This document shows, piece after piece, positions 28,906 through 38,825 of a DNA stretch of 64,000 nt; positions within the stretch are counted from its first letter, which is position 1; each line of letters opens with the position of its first letter. The position numbers were made by a program, and so were the translations under genes. The notes below the pieces were generated by a model. The model made no database searches, was not told where the DNA came from, and saw only the letters and a list, made by a program, of their open reading frames with translations. Origin of the DNA: Pseudoalteromonas sp. N1230-9 (GTDB taxonomy: Bacteria > Pseudomonadota > Gammaproteobacteria > Enterobacterales > Alteromonadaceae); contig NZ_CP090419.1 of the NCBI RefSeq assembly GCF_032716425.1, positions 3,593,001-3,657,000 on the forward strand, written 5' to 3'.

Positions 28906-30554
28906 GCTTTGTCTCCGTTTACATAGCTTGCAAGTGCTTGGTAGTTAGCATAAAGCTCGTCATACACAGCAACGCGCTCAGGGTTTGGTAAGTACTGATG
29001 ACATACTGACGACGCCATTACTTTTTGAGCATCTGCCACTGTTGCGTGCTCACCTGCAGCAACCGCAGCCATAATTGCCGCACCCAATGCACAGCTTTGC
29101 TCACTTTCTAAAACGTCGATTGGACAGTTCCAAACATCAGCACAGGTTTGCATTACGTAGTCTGATTTTTTAGAAATACCGCCGATAACGACCACAGACT
29201 CGATTGGCACGCCTTCACTACGGAAACGCTCAGTGATAGCACGTGCGCCAAACGCAGTTGCTTCAACAAGCGCTTTGAAGAACTTAGGTGCATCAGTGCC
29301 CATTTTTAAGCCTGTTAATGCCATGGCTACGCTTTGGTCAGCATCTGGCGTACGACGACCATTTACCCAATCAAGCGCCGTTACATCGTTGCTTGTTACA
29401 GGCAATGCAGCTGCCGCTTTTGATAACTCAACTAAGATTGAGTCTTCTAGCTTGTTAACTAACGCTTGCTCAGCGTCAGATAAATTTGTAAGTTGGCGAG
29501 TTGGCCAAAGTACGAGGTTCTTGAACCATGCGTATAAATCACCAAACGCAGATTGACCAGCTTCTAAGCCAACCATTCCAGGGATCACTGAGCCGTCAAC
29601 TTGACCACAAATACCTTTAACGCAAGTATCACCTAGCTGCTCTTGAGACGTTACAGTGATGTCACAGGTTGAAGTACCCATTACTTTGGTTAGAACACCA
29701 GGGCGAACATTGGCTGCTACTGCGCCCATGTGACAGTCAAATGCACCGTAACCAACAACAATACCTTGTGGTAAACCTAGCTTCTCGGCCCACTCAGCAG
29801 TTAAGTTGCCGGCAACTTGGTCGCTTGGCTCTGTGGTTGCATTTAACGTATCAACAACACCATCTAATAGTGGGTCGATATTGCTGAAGAAGCTGTTTGG
29901 TGGGAAACCGCCCCACTGCTCGTTCCACATTTGTTTGTGGCCCGTTGCACAACGCCCTAGCTTTAATACTTCAGGGTGTGTTGTGCCGCACATTAGCGCG
30001 GTCATCCAATCGCAGTGCTCAACCCATGAATAAGTGGCTGCTTTTACACTGCTATCAACGCGGAAAATATGTAATGCTTTGGCCCAGTACCACTCAGAAG
30101 AGTAGATACCGCCCATATGTGAAAGGTAGTTCACATCGTTGTTAGTGGCAGCTGCAGTGATTTCATTTGCTTCTTTAATAGACGTATGGTCTTTCCACAA
30201 AATGAACATTGCATTTGGGTTTTCTGCAAATTCTTCAGTTAATGCCAGTGGTGTACCTTGGCTATTAATTGCCACAGGCGTTGAGCCAGTTGTATCAAAG
30301 CTCATACCCACGACTTTGTCTGCAGTACCCGCTGGAACTTGTGACCATAGACCATTTACTACTTCTACAAGGCTATCAATATAGTCTTGTGGATGCTGAC
30401 GAAACTGATCCTTACTTGGGTCACAATATAAGCCTTGTGCCCAGCGCGGGTAGTTTACTAAATGGCTGGCAAGTTCTTCACCAGTCGCAACATCAACGAG
30501 TAATGCTCTTACCGAGTCTGACCCGTAGTCTAATCCCAACGTATAACGAGACAT
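28902..30554 (-). CDS. araB: Ribulokinase
   Basis: FGGY-family L-ribulokinase of 550 residues, phosphorylating L-ribulose with ATP. The N-terminus TLGLDYGSDSVRALLVD, the central GFPPNSFF and GYGAFDCHMGAVAANV, and the ATP-site segment VVVIGGISKKSDYVMQTCADV are typical of bacterial AraB. It is the first gene of the araB-D-A operon. The upstream region holds the best copy of the putative operator (30604-30623) and is shared with the divergent transaldolase gene. Confidence 0.98.
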   Translation of the reverse strand: MSRYTLGLDYGSDSVRALLVDVATGEELASHLVNYPRWAQGLYCDPSKDQFRQHPQDYIDSLVEVVNGLWSQVPAGTADKVVGMSFDTTGSTPVAINSQGTPLALTEEFAENPNAMFILWKDHTSIKEANEITAAATNNDVNYLSHMGGIYSSEWYWAKALHIFRVDSSVKAATYSWVEHCDWMTALMCGTTHPEVLKLGRCATGHKQMWNEQWGGFPPNSFFSNIDPLLDGVVDTLNATTEPSDQVAGNLTAEWAEKLGLPQGIVVGYGAFDCHMGAVAANVRPGVLTKVMGTSTCDITVTSQEQLGDTCVKGICGQVDGSVIPGMVGLEAGQSAFGDLYAWFKNLVLWPTRQLTNLSDAEQALVNKLEDSILVELSKAAAALPVTSNDVTALDWVNGRRTPDADQSVAMALTGLKMGTDAPKFFKALVEATAFGARAITERFRSEGVPIESVVVIGGISKKSDYVMQTCADVWNCPIDVLESEQSCALGAAIMAAVAAGEHATVADAQKVMASSVCHQYLPNPERVAVYDELYANYQALASYVNGDKA

Positions 30555-30603
30555 AATTACCTTTCACTAATTGCTTACTAACATTGTTAGTCATTATCTT
30601 TAT

Positions 30604-30623
30604 TTGTATGATAATATCAACAA
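30604..30623 (+). promoter_or_regulatory. Candidate operator upstream of araB
   Basis: TTGTATGATAATATCAACAA contains the perfect odd palindrome TGATA-A-TATCA and outer TTGT/ACAA. It lies 50-70 bases upstream of araB in the araB-tal divergent region. Confidence 0.55.
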
Positions 30624-30761
30624 TACCAGATTGTAAAGGTATTATAAAAATATTATTAACAGGATTATTTGCTGCTGGCGGGCGATTTATTGCGCAGTTT
30701 CTCTGGAAGATTAGATTGTTTTTTCAGCACAAATAATAGGTTAAAGCCACTACATTAACTT

Positions 30762-30774
30762 TTGTATGATAAGA
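30762..30774 (+). promoter_or_regulatory. Candidate operator copy just upstream of transaldolase
   Basis: TTGTATGATAAGA repeats the first 11 bases of the araB site exactly and ends about 11 bases before the transaldolase start, just ahead of its ribosome site. Confidence 0.5.
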
Positions 30775-30785
30775 ATGGGATAACT

Positions 30786-31739
30786 ATGTCTAGTCAATTA
30801 GAACAACTTAAAGCAGTGACAACCGTTGTTGCTGACACGGGTGATTTTGAAGCAATCAACGAATATAAACCGCAAGATGCAACAACAAACCCATCACTAA
30901 TCTTAAACGCGATTCAAATTGAGAAATATCGCCCACTTGCTGCCGAAGCCGTATTATGGGCAAAAGCACAAAGCAGTGACGCAGCTGAAGTTGTAACAAA
31001 AGCAGCCGACAAGCTAGCGGTATTAATTGGCTCTAAATTAATGGAGCAAGTGCCGGGTTTAGTTTCAACAGAAGTGGATGCGCGTTTATCATTTGATACT
31101 CAAGCAACCATTGATAAAGCACTTGAGCTTGTTGCTCTATATAAAGAGCAAGGTATCGACACATCGCGCGTGTTAATCAAAATTGCTTCAACATGGGAAG
31201 GTATTCAAGCGGCTAAAGTACTTGAAGCGCAAGGTATCCGTTGTAACCTAACGCTGGTATTTGCATTTGCTCAAGCACGCGCTTGTGCCGAAGTAGGTGC
31301 TTACCTAATTTCACCATTCGTTGGTCGTATTCTTGACTGGTACAAAGCACAAGATGCAAGTGCTGATTTCGACGGTGCTAACGATCCGGGCGTTAAGTCA
31401 GTCACGCATATCTACAACTACTTCAAAAAGCACGGCTACGACACGATTGTAATGGGCGCAAGCTTCCGTAACATTGGTGAAATCCAAGAACTAGCAGGCT
31501 GTGACCGTTTAACTATCAGCCCTAAGTTACTTGCTGAACTAGCCGCAACTGACGCACCTTTAACTCAAAAACTATTACCAGCAACAGAAAAAGCTGAAGC
31601 GCCAGCAGCCATGACTGAGCAAGCTTTCCGCTGGGAAATGAATGAAGATGCTATGGCAACTGAAAAGCTAAGCCAAGGTATTCGTCAATTCGCAATTGAC
31701 CAAGAGAAACTAGAGTCAATCTTAAGCGAACTAGTTTAA
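30786..31739 (+). CDS. tal: Transaldolase
   Basis: Class I transaldolase of 317 residues, the same length as E. coli TalB. It moves a dihydroxyacetone unit in the non-oxidative pentose phosphate pathway. DATTNPSLI near the N-terminus and [17 protein letters not shown] (Schiff-base lysine) are diagnostic, followed by [17 protein letters not shown] and [11 protein letters not shown]. The true start is the ATG at 30786 with GGGA upstream; the TTG at 30762 is part of the operator-like motif. Divergent from araB and convergent with transketolase, it links arabinose breakdown to glycolysis. Confidence 0.97.
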   Translation: MSSQLEQLKAVTTVVADTGDFEAINEYKPQDATTNPSLILNAIQIEKYRPLAAEAVLWAKAQSSDAAEVVTKAADKLAVLIGSKLMEQVPGLVSTEVDARLSFDTQATIDKALELVALYKEQGIDTSRVLIKIASTWEGIQAAKVLEAQGIRCNLTLVFAFAQARACAEVGAYLISPFVGRILDWYKAQDASADFDGANDPGVKSVTHIYNYFKKHGYDTIVMGASFRNIGEIQELAGCDRLTISPKLLAELAATDAPLTQKLLPATEKAEAPAAMTEQAFRWEMNEDAMATEKLSQGIRQFAIDQEKLESILSELV

Positions 31740-31757
31740 ACCGATTGTTTAAGCAGC

Positions 31758-31793
31758 AAAAAGCCCGAAAACCAAGGTTTGCGGGCTTTTTTT
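31758..31793. terminator. Bidirectional terminator between tal and tkt
   Basis: AAAAAGCCCG / CGGGCTTTTT stem with an inner AACC/GGTT extension and T-runs on both strands, between two convergent genes. Confidence 0.9.
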
Positions 31794-31862
31794 ATTACCT
31801 ACACATCATCACAAAGGCAGGCTTATCGTGTTGCGATTACGATAATTTTTTCGCCAGTCACA

Positions 31863-33863
31863 TTATTCAGCAAGCAATGCGTTTGCTTTTGCAACTAGGT
31901 TTGCCACTGTGAAACCAAAATGCTCAAGCAATACCGCGCCTGGCGCTGACTCACCAAATGTGTCCATGCCTAGTACATCACCATCTTGGCCAACATACTT
32001 GAACCAGAAGTCACGGTGTGCCGCTTCAACAGCAATCTTTGGTGTACCAGCTGGTAGCACGCTTTGACGATATGCTTTGTCTTGGCTGTCAAACTGATTC
32101 GTTGATGGCATAGATACCACGCGAACTTGCTTGCCTTGTGCTTTTAGCTCAGCAGCAGCATTCACAGCTAGTTCTACCTCAGAACCCGTTGCAATAAGAA
32201 TAAGCTCTGCAGCTTGTTCGCTATCAACAAGTACATAACCCCCTTTTGCAATATCAGCAACTTGCTGTGCATCACGTGTCATTGCTTTGGTACCCTGACG
32301 GCTGAAGATCAGTGAACTTGGGCCTGTTTCTTTTAATAACGATTGACGCCAAGCTACTGCTGTTTCAGTTTCATCACACGGACGCCATGCAGTCATGTTT
32401 GGTGTCATGCGAAGGTTAGCGATTTGCTCGATTGGTTGGTGAGTTGGGCCATCTTCACCTTGACCGATTGAGTCATGGGTATACACAAAAATGCTCTGTG
32501 CTTTCATTAATGCTGCCATACGTACAGCATTACGTGCGTATTCCATAAACATTAAGAAGGTTGCGCCAAATGGAATGAAGCCACCATGTAATGCAATACC
32601 ATTCATGATTGCGCTCATACCAAACTCACGTACGCCATAGAACACGTAGTTACCATCAGCAGCATCTTGTAAACCTTTTGCTTCTGGCCATAAGGTTAAG
32701 TTAGAACCGGCAAGGTCAGCAGAGCCACCCATTAATTCTGGAAGCTGGTTAGCAAAGAAAGTGATCGCATTTTGTGATGCCTTACGTGTCGCAATGTTTT
32801 GCATGTCGGCTTGGCATTTAGCAATGTACTCATCAGCTAATTCAGCGAAGTTAGCTGGTAATGCTTTTTCAAGAACACGACGTGTATATTCTTTTGCAAG
32901 TTCAGGATGTGCTTTGCTATAAGCTGCAAACTTTTGCTGCCATGCACCTTCAAGCTCTTGGCCTTTTGCTTGGGTATTCCACTCGTTATAAACCTCTTGT
33001 GGAACTTCAAATGCTGGGTGTGGCCAATTTAGCTGCTCACGTACTGCAGCGATTTCGTCGTGACCCAGTGGTGCACCGTGACAATCGTGGCTACCTGATT
33101 TATTTGGCGAGCCAAAACCAATCACTGTTTTACAACAGATTAGTGTTGGTTGCGTAGTATTGCTTTGTGCCGCTTCGATTGCACCGGCAATTGCATTCAT
33201 ATCGTGACCATCAACATCACGGATAACTTGCCAGCCGTAAGATTCAAAACGTGCAGGCGTATCGTCGGTGAACCAACCTTCTACTTCACCATCGATAGAG
33301 ATGCCATTGTCATCCCAAAATGCGATTAGCTTGCCTAGACCTAACGTACCTGCCAGCGAACATGCTTCGTGCGAGATACCTTCCATTAAACAGCCGTCAC
33401 CCATGAAGCAGTAAGTGAAGTGATCAACAATATCAAACTTTGGCTTATTGAATTGCGCGGCTAAGGTTTTTTCAGCGATGGCCATACCAACTGCGTTAGC
33501 AATACCAGAACCTAATGGGCCTGTCGTTGTTTCAACACCCGGTGTGTAACCATATTCTGGGTGACCCGGTGTTTTAGAGTGAAGCTGACGGAATTGCTTA
33601 ATATCTTCGATGCTTACGTCATAACCGCTTAGGTGTAACAATGCATATTGAAGCATTGAACCATGGCCATTTGATAACACAAAGCGGTCACGGTTAGACC
33701 AGTCAGGATTTAATGGGTTATGGCGGTGAAAGTTTTGCCACAATACAGCTGCAATATCAGCCATACCCATAGGCGCACCAGGGTGGCCAGAGTTGGCTTG
33801 TTGAACGGCATCGACAGCAAGTATGCGAATAGCATTTGCAGATTGAGAACTAGGCAGGGTCAT
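31863..33863 (-). CDS. tkt: Transketolase
   Basis: Thiamine-diphosphate transketolase of 666 residues. The thiamine motif GDGCLMEG...[10 protein letters not shown], the start [21 protein letters not shown], and the C-terminal domain are all typical. It exchanges two-carbon units between pentose and other sugar phosphates. Many bacteria keep transketolase elsewhere; here it sits convergent with transaldolase at the edge of the arabinose locus. The upstream region has TTATATTATAATATT on the minus strand, a loose match to the araB motif. It may be a sugar-induced second copy, which only the rest of the genome could show. Confidence 0.97.
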   Translation of the reverse strand: MTLPSSQSANAIRILAVDAVQQANSGHPGAPMGMADIAAVLWQNFHRHNPLNPDWSNRDRFVLSNGHGSMLQYALLHLSGYDVSIEDIKQFRQLHSKTPGHPEYGYTPGVETTTGPLGSGIANAVGMAIAEKTLAAQFNKPKFDIVDHFTYCFMGDGCLMEGISHEACSLAGTLGLGKLIAFWDDNGISIDGEVEGWFTDDTPARFESYGWQVIRDVDGHDMNAIAGAIEAAQSNTTQPTLICCKTVIGFGSPNKSGSHDCHGAPLGHDEIAAVREQLNWPHPAFEVPQEVYNEWNTQAKGQELEGAWQQKFAAYSKAHPELAKEYTRRVLEKALPANFAELADEYIAKCQADMQNIATRKASQNAITFFANQLPELMGGSADLAGSNLTLWPEAKGLQDAADGNYVFYGVREFGMSAIMNGIALHGGFIPFGATFLMFMEYARNAVRMAALMKAQSIFVYTHDSIGQGEDGPTHQPIEQIANLRMTPNMTAWRPCDETETAVAWRQSLLKETGPSSLIFSRQGTKAMTRDAQQVADIAKGGYVLVDSEQAAELILIATGSEVELAVNAAAELKAQGKQVRVVSMPSTNQFDSQDKAYRQSVLPAGTPKIAVEAAHRDFWFKYVGQDGDVLGMDTFGESAPGAVLLEHFGFTVANLVAKANALLAE

Positions 33864-34009
33864 CTTTTAGCTTCCTGTTAATATTATAATATAAATAATA
33901 TCGCAAAAAGTGACTGATAAGGCAACTTAATAAACGCTTTATTGTATAAGTGAATACTAAATAGGCTGGTACAAGCCAGCCTATTGAATCGATCCGTAAG
34001 ATTTAAGTT

Positions 34010-34372
34010 TTAACGACCATCTTCAAAAGAAGCTGTCGCCGACACTTTGCTCCAGCGGCCATCTGCATACAGAATTGTCGCTTCCGCTTTACTTGGTCGA
34101 AATGCTCGGATTTGGTATGAACAAGACGTACCTGATGTTCCACACGATGATGCATCATTAGACCAAATAACACTATCAATCGTTGAACCATCTCCTACTA
34201 CACGAAACACTGCTGTTGCATATGTTTGACCATATACTAGTGCAAAACAACGATTTGGTGTGTATTGATCATATGCTTGCGTATCGACATAACATTCCAT
34301 TGTATCTGCGCTTGCATGAACTGAAAAAACACTAGCGGCGAGTAATCCTATTGATGTTAATACTTTTTTCAT
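34010..34372 (-). CDS. Small secreted hypothetical protein
   Basis: Protein of 120 residues with signal peptide MKKVLTSIGLLAASVFSVHASA. The mature part of about 97 residues has four Cys (MECYVD, NRCFA, SSCG, TSCSY), probably two disulfides, and looks beta-rich. I do not recognise a family. AAGGA stands well placed before the ATG. The gene is alone between transketolase and an acyltransferase-like gene. Periplasmic or extracellular. Confidence 0.75.
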   Translation of the reverse strand: MKKVLTSIGLLAASVFSVHASADTMECYVDTQAYDQYTPNRCFALVYGQTYATAVFRVVGDGSTIDSVIWSNDASSCGTSGTSCSYQIRAFRPSKAEATILYADGRWSKVSATASFEDGR

Positions 34373-34567
34373 TTTACTATCCTTATTTTTCTACCAAAAG
34401 TGGTACAAATAACATACAGTAGTGAAGAAGTATTAAAAATACGAATTTGATATTAATTTAACCAATATTTTACCTTTTGATAACTTTTCTAATTTTTACT
34501 TTAAACAATTTTAATCAACAGTTCCTAAGAAATGCCAACATGCATAGGCATGTCGGCATTGATGAGT

Positions 34568-35713
34568 TTATAAATATTTAAGCCAAGGTTTGTTAGCCTT
34601 ACGCTTATATTCACTAAACTTCTTAGTTGGCCAATAAAGCCCAACGGCTAATACGATAGTGATAAGCCAAATACCTGATATATCATTAACACCTAAATGT
34701 TGCCCTTGGTTTGCCCCCCACACCTGAATACCTATTTGATACATCACTAGCAATACATAGAGATGTAAAATATAAAAGAACATAGGTACAGAGCCATACA
34801 CACGGAGTGCATTGGTGATGCGATTAAGTGGTCTTTCAAATACCCATAAACCAACAAACATACCTGCTAAAGTGATAAGCAAAAAGCTCAGTGACGGCGG
34901 ATATTTAGTGACATTGAATACCGACATCATGGTTTGTGTTGCGGTGCTAAAGGTTTGCCAAGGTAGGGTTTCACCATAGATATTAAAGCCACGCAGCACA
35001 GCAAATAAGCCTACACATAATACTGCTAACAGCAGCAGTGCTCGTTTACGAGACTGCGCTTTTTGCGTATGTGCATATAGTGGCCCTGCGCAATAACCCA
35101 GTAAAATCACACCAATCCAAGGCAGCACTGGGTAGCTAATTTTTATATCGATTAAGCCACCTTGTAATAGATAGCCTCGATCATGCAAAATCGTCCACAG
35201 CGAATAACCAAACTCATCAGGCGTAAAACTGATTGGGGTAAGTAAGTTATGACCAAACACAATAGCTAAACCAAGTACTAATAACACATTACGTGGCAGT
35301 TTTATTAATAACGCTAAGACCAGCATGCATAGACCAATCGCCCACATCACTTGCAGCCAAATAGTGTGGTAGTAACCCATCCACGAAAAACAAATGAGAG
35401 TCACTTCTAAGGCGATTAAAAACAGCCCTCGCTTAACCAAGAAGCTTTGCGCTGAGCGCGCTACACCACTTGCAGGGTGACTATAAAGCCACGCCGATAA
35501 ACCGGTTAAAAAGATAAAAGTTGGCGCACAAAAATGTGCGGCAAAACGACTCCAAAAAAGTCCTGGTGACGTGGTATCAACTACCATAGGATCGGCTACC
35601 TGCATGTGCAAGAAAAACCGCTCTCGCACATGATCAAGTAACATCAATAGAATAACGACACCACGCATGATGTCGATACTGTGAATACGGCTTTTAACTT
35701 GCTCAGAAGTCAT
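34568..35713 (-). CDS. DUF1624/HGSNAT-like membrane acyltransferase
   Basis: Polytopic membrane protein of 381 residues with about ten helices. The N-terminal segment SIDIMRGVVILLMLLDHVRERFF is the mark of the heparan-alpha-glucosaminide N-acetyltransferase-like DUF1624 family, with the conserved Asp-His in the first helix. Its start overlaps the end of the TonB siderophore-type receptor by 11 bases, so the pair is one operon. This coupling suggests modification or handling of whatever the receptor brings in, but no function is established. Confidence 0.8.
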   Translation of the reverse strand: MTSEQVKSRIHSIDIMRGVVILLMLLDHVRERFFLHMQVADPMVVDTTSPGLFWSRFAAHFCAPTFIFLTGLSAWLYSHPASGVARSAQSFLVKRGLFLIALEVTLICFSWMGYYHTIWLQVMWAIGLCMLVLALLIKLPRNVLLVLGLAIVFGHNLLTPISFTPDEFGYSLWTILHDRGYLLQGGLIDIKISYPVLPWIGVILLGYCAGPLYAHTQKAQSRKRALLLLAVLCVGLFAVLRGFNIYGETLPWQTFSTATQTMMSVFNVTKYPPSLSFLLITLAGMFVGLWVFERPLNRITNALRVYGSVPMFFYILHLYVLLVMYQIGIQVWGANQGQHLGVNDISGIWLITIVLAVGLYWPTKKFSEYKRKANKPWLKYL

Positions 35714-37784
35714 AGCTCACACCCAGTTTAAATTGCGTAGGCGCACTAGGGTAGGCCCACAAGGCATTGTATGAGCTTGCAATGTACTTTTCATCAAACA
35801 CATTATCAACATTCAGTGATACCGTTGTGCGTTCTGTTGCTCGCCATTTGGCAAACAAGCCTACCGTTTGATAACTCGGCAAACGGAAGGTTAAATCAGC
35901 AGGGTCACCTAAACGGTCAGACACATATTGATAATGACCACCAATCTTTATGTCTTGTGAAAATACACTTAAGTCATGGTTTAAACCAATCGAAAGATTA
36001 TTTTTTGGTACGTTCACAAGAGGGCTGCCTTTAGGAATTGGCACTAACCAATCAACATTTAAGCTGTCTGTTGCTGTCTCAGCGTCAACATAAGCATAAG
36101 ATAGGTTGTACTCAGTGTTATCGCCCAATGAGCCTGTTAGGTCTAACTCAAAACCTGTACTATTTGCTTTACCTACAGGCGTTGAATAACCGACATTTAC
36201 AGGGTCCGCCACCAGCATATTGCTCTTACTCGCATCAAAATAAGCAAGGGTACCGCTGATATTGGCATAGCTAAATTTAACTCCCACCTCAAACGAGTCG
36301 CTTTCTTCAAAACCGAATGGCTTACCCTCAGCATCGGTACCACTTAGTGGTAAGAACCCTTCTGAGTAGCTTGTGTAAACGTTAATGTCGTTATTAATTG
36401 TATATACAACCCCAAAACGAGGACTAATGCGGTTCTCTTTACTGTTTGAAGCTATAGCCGACTTAGTTTCGAAAATGTCTTGCTCAATTTCATCAAAGCG
36501 TAGACCTAGCATGACTTTTAAGTTATCGGTTAGGTCGAGCTGATCTTGCACATAGATACCGAAAGCTTTTTGCTCTTCGTTATTTTCGTATTGCATAGCC
36601 ACTTCTGGACCTTCACCAGTGCTGTAATCAGGCTCATGGATATCAATTGTATAAGTGCCATAACCACCACGGTAACGGTATAACCCCGTACGTAGCTCAT
36701 AATCATACGCATCAGCACCTATGAGTACGTGATTAGTAATACCCGCAATATCAAAATGACCACTTAATTCGAAACGCACCGAGGTATCTTCAGACTCATA
36801 ATCACGGTATCGGTGTTGGCGAGTTAAGGTTCTGCCATCATCAAACAATGACTGACGAGAAGGTGATAATTCAGCGTCTGAAGACTGCCCTGTTAGCGTT
36901 GCAGCACGATAGTTAGCCCCTGCCAGCAATGACCACTGACGATTAAAATCGTAGTTATAGTTAATTTGATGACCGCGAGAATGTACCTTGGTTGGTGCAT
37001 CATTTGGGTTACCTAAGAAGCGCGACTCTGGCACGGTATCAAAGTCACCATTTAACACCACAATGCCACGGTCATACATTTGCTGTTGGTCAACATATTC
37101 AAATTCATACGTCAGCGATGATTTGTCATTAACTTGATAATAGAGTGATGGGGTGATCACAAATTTATCGTGATGCACATGATCTCTGAAGCTATCGCTG
37201 TCTTGCCAAGCACCATTTATGCGAAACGCTAAATCATCAGTCAGGCCATTGGTGTAATCGCCTTGAATACGTTTGTGGTCATCGCTACCCAACTCGGCTT
37301 GAAGTTGCCCTTGCTGATAAAACTGTGGCTTTTTAGTAATAATGTTTACGGTACCACCGGGCTCTGAGCGGCCATACAACGCAGAGCCAGGCCCTTTTAA
37401 TACTTCAATATATTCAATGTTTGAAACATCACGAGGGCCTGCAAATCCTTTACCACCACTAAAGCCATTGATTAAGTAGCCTGATGGCATATTCTCATTA
37501 CCCGACAAACCACGAATTGAGTAGCTGTCCCACAGCGCCCCACCATTATTTTTTCGGCTAATGCTGGCAGAAAAGTCCAGCGCATCACGAAACTTGGTAA
37601 TACCATTATCAATCATCATGTCTTTACTTAATGTGGTGATCGACTGCGGTAAATCTTTTGTTGGTATATCACCACGAAAGGCTTGCTTGTGTTCAATTGT
37701 GATTGTTTCGATATCGCTGTTAGAAGCGTGTGTAGTTGTAGCAAACGCCGCTGCTAAGGCAAGAAATAGGGTTGAATACTTCAT
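35703..37784 (-). CDS. TonB-dependent siderophore-type receptor
   Basis: Outer-membrane receptor of 693 residues. The signal peptide is MKYSTLFLALAAAFATTTHA, followed by a TonB-box-like IETITIEHK. The plug has NIEYIEVLKGPGSALYGRSEPGGTVNIITKKP, the signature of siderophore receptors, and the barrel ends KLGVSYDF. It would import a ferric siderophore or similar chelate. No obvious Fur box was found upstream; instead a long inverted repeat lies at 37813-37869. No siderophore biosynthesis genes are present, so use of foreign chelators is likely. Confidence 0.9.
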   Translation of the reverse strand: MKYSTLFLALAAAFATTTHASNSDIETITIEHKQAFRGDIPTKDLPQSITTLSKDMMIDNGITKFRDALDFSASISRKNNGGALWDSYSIRGLSGNENMPSGYLINGFSGGKGFAGPRDVSNIEYIEVLKGPGSALYGRSEPGGTVNIITKKPQFYQQGQLQAELGSDDHKRIQGDYTNGLTDDLAFRINGAWQDSDSFRDHVHHDKFVITPSLYYQVNDKSSLTYEFEYVDQQQMYDRGIVVLNGDFDTVPESRFLGNPNDAPTKVHSRGHQINYNYDFNRQWSLLAGANYRAATLTGQSSDAELSPSRQSLFDDGRTLTRQHRYRDYESEDTSVRFELSGHFDIAGITNHVLIGADAYDYELRTGLYRYRGGYGTYTIDIHEPDYSTGEGPEVAMQYENNEEQKAFGIYVQDQLDLTDNLKVMLGLRFDEIEQDIFETKSAIASNSKENRISPRFGVVYTINNDINVYTSYSEGFLPLSGTDAEGKPFGFEESDSFEVGVKFSYANISGTLAYFDASKSNMLVADPVNVGYSTPVGKANSTGFELDLTGSLGDNTEYNLSYAYVDAETATDSLNVDWLVPIPKGSPLVNVPKNNLSIGLNHDLSVFSQDIKIGGHYQYVSDRLGDPADLTFRLPSYQTVGLFAKWRATERTTVSLNVDNVFDEKYIASSYNALWAYPSAPTQFKLGVSYDF

Positions 37785-37812
37785 AAGTTGATTAGCTAAA
37801 AATATTGATTAA

Positions 37813-37869
37813 AATGATTTGTTATAAAATAACACAATAGGCAAATTTGATATAGTATAACAAATCATT
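37813..37869. promoter_or_regulatory. Widely spaced perfect 14-bp inverted repeat
   Basis: AATGATTTGTTATA (37813-37826) and TATAACAAATCATT (37856-37869) are exact inverted copies 29 bases apart, directly upstream of the siderophore-type receptor. Centre distance is 43 bp, about four helical turns, as for two dimers on one DNA face. Confidence 0.6.
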
Positions 37870-38076
37870 AAATTCTATTTTCTGGCTACTTATTTTAGTG
37901 TAGCTACCGCAAAAGTATTGAGTTTTGAAAGAGTGCTGCGAATTAAAGTGCACTTAATAACAGCACTATCGTAGGTTCAAAGCTCGGCACAAAACAAATT
38001 TGCACTGTTCTTACTTGAGCCCATGCTTGGGATTGCCTACAATGGCGCACAATTTATTCAATACAGTATTGCAATC

Positions 38077-38322
38077 ATGACAGATACAAATAAACCAGAG
38101 TTACCAAATCAATTATCGATTAACCCTCGTAGCAAGTTCTACGTAGAAGAAGTATTCGAGCATGAAATTGGTGTAAAACTTAACGGCAAAGAGCGTTTTG
38201 ACGTTGAAGAATATAATATCAGCGAAGGCTGGATCAAAATCGCTTCTCCAAAAGCGCTTGATCGCCGCGGCCAACCTTTACTATTAAAAGTAAAAGGTAC
38301 TGTAGAAGTTTTCTACAAATAA
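38077..38322 (+). CDS. DUF3297 family protein
   Basis: Small acidic cytoplasmic protein of 81 residues matching the DUF3297 family (PELPNQLSINPRSKFY, HEIGVKLNGKERFDVEEYNISEGWI, LLLKVKGTVEVFYK). These proteins are widespread in proteobacteria, with no known function. I start at 38077 because family members begin close to this Met; the 18 codons upstream look like non-coding leader. A hairpin without T-run (ATACCGG/CCGGTAT, 38332-38360) follows the gene. Confidence 0.85.
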   Translation: MTDTNKPELPNQLSINPRSKFYVEEVFEHEIGVKLNGKERFDVEEYNISEGWIKIASPKALDRRGQPLLLKVKGTVEVFYK

Positions 38323-38370
38323 GCGAAACCAATACCGGTCAAAAGATATGTGGCCGGTATCACCTCTTAT

Positions 38371-38781
38371 TCAAACAGTCTGCTGGCATGATTGATGTTT
38401 ACCGTCTATTGTTTTGCATGAGCGAAAGTTAAGCCAGTGACCTAAAATAATAAAACTTGATCCTAATATTGTTAAAGCCGTTTCACCAACTTCTCCTAGT
38501 CTTCCTGCACCAAAATAAACGGCTATCACAAGCAGTAAGAGACCAACCACACCAAACATAAAAAACCGATACTTTTTATGCTTTTTGCAACCCAGAACTA
38601 ATGCAAGTAAGCTACTAGGAAGTACCGCGGCAAGCATCCAAAAATGAAACTGCTCGTTACCTAAACCAAGCACAGCAGTGCTCGGTAATAACACGAGTAA
38701 CACAGGCACAGCTAAGCAGTGAATAGCACACATAGCTGATAACCCGATAGCAAACTTGTCCATCATTAATTGTAATTTCAT
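38371..38781 (-). CDS. MerC domain membrane protein
   Basis: Four-helix membrane protein of 136 residues. The start MKLQLMMDKFAIGLSAMCAIHCLAVP has the CxxxC pair of MerC-type proteins, and the C-terminus is Cys/His-rich. MerC carries mercuric ion in mercury operons, but many homologues sit with zinc genes, as here. AGGGA precedes the ATG at 38781. It starts about 45 bases after the Fur-family regulator and is the third gene of that operon. A role in divalent metal handling is inferred from neighbours. Confidence 0.82.
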   Translation of the reverse strand: MKLQLMMDKFAIGLSAMCAIHCLAVPVLLVLLPSTAVLGLGNEQFHFWMLAAVLPSSLLALVLGCKKHKKYRFFMFGVVGLLLLVIAVYFGAGRLGEVGETALTILGSSFIILGHWLNFRSCKTIDGKHQSCQQTV

Positions 38782-38825
38782 TGAATAATCCCTACAAAAT
38801 AGAACACATGAATAATAAAAGTGCA

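Noticed and set aside
30762..30785. Earlier TTG start of transaldolase
   Set aside because: The added eight codons do not fit the family N-terminus and coincide with the operator-like motif; the ATG at 30786 has a ribosome site.
37785..37960. Fur box for the siderophore-type receptor
   Set aside because: I found no convincing match to GATAATGATAATCATTATC; only the long inverted repeat stands out.
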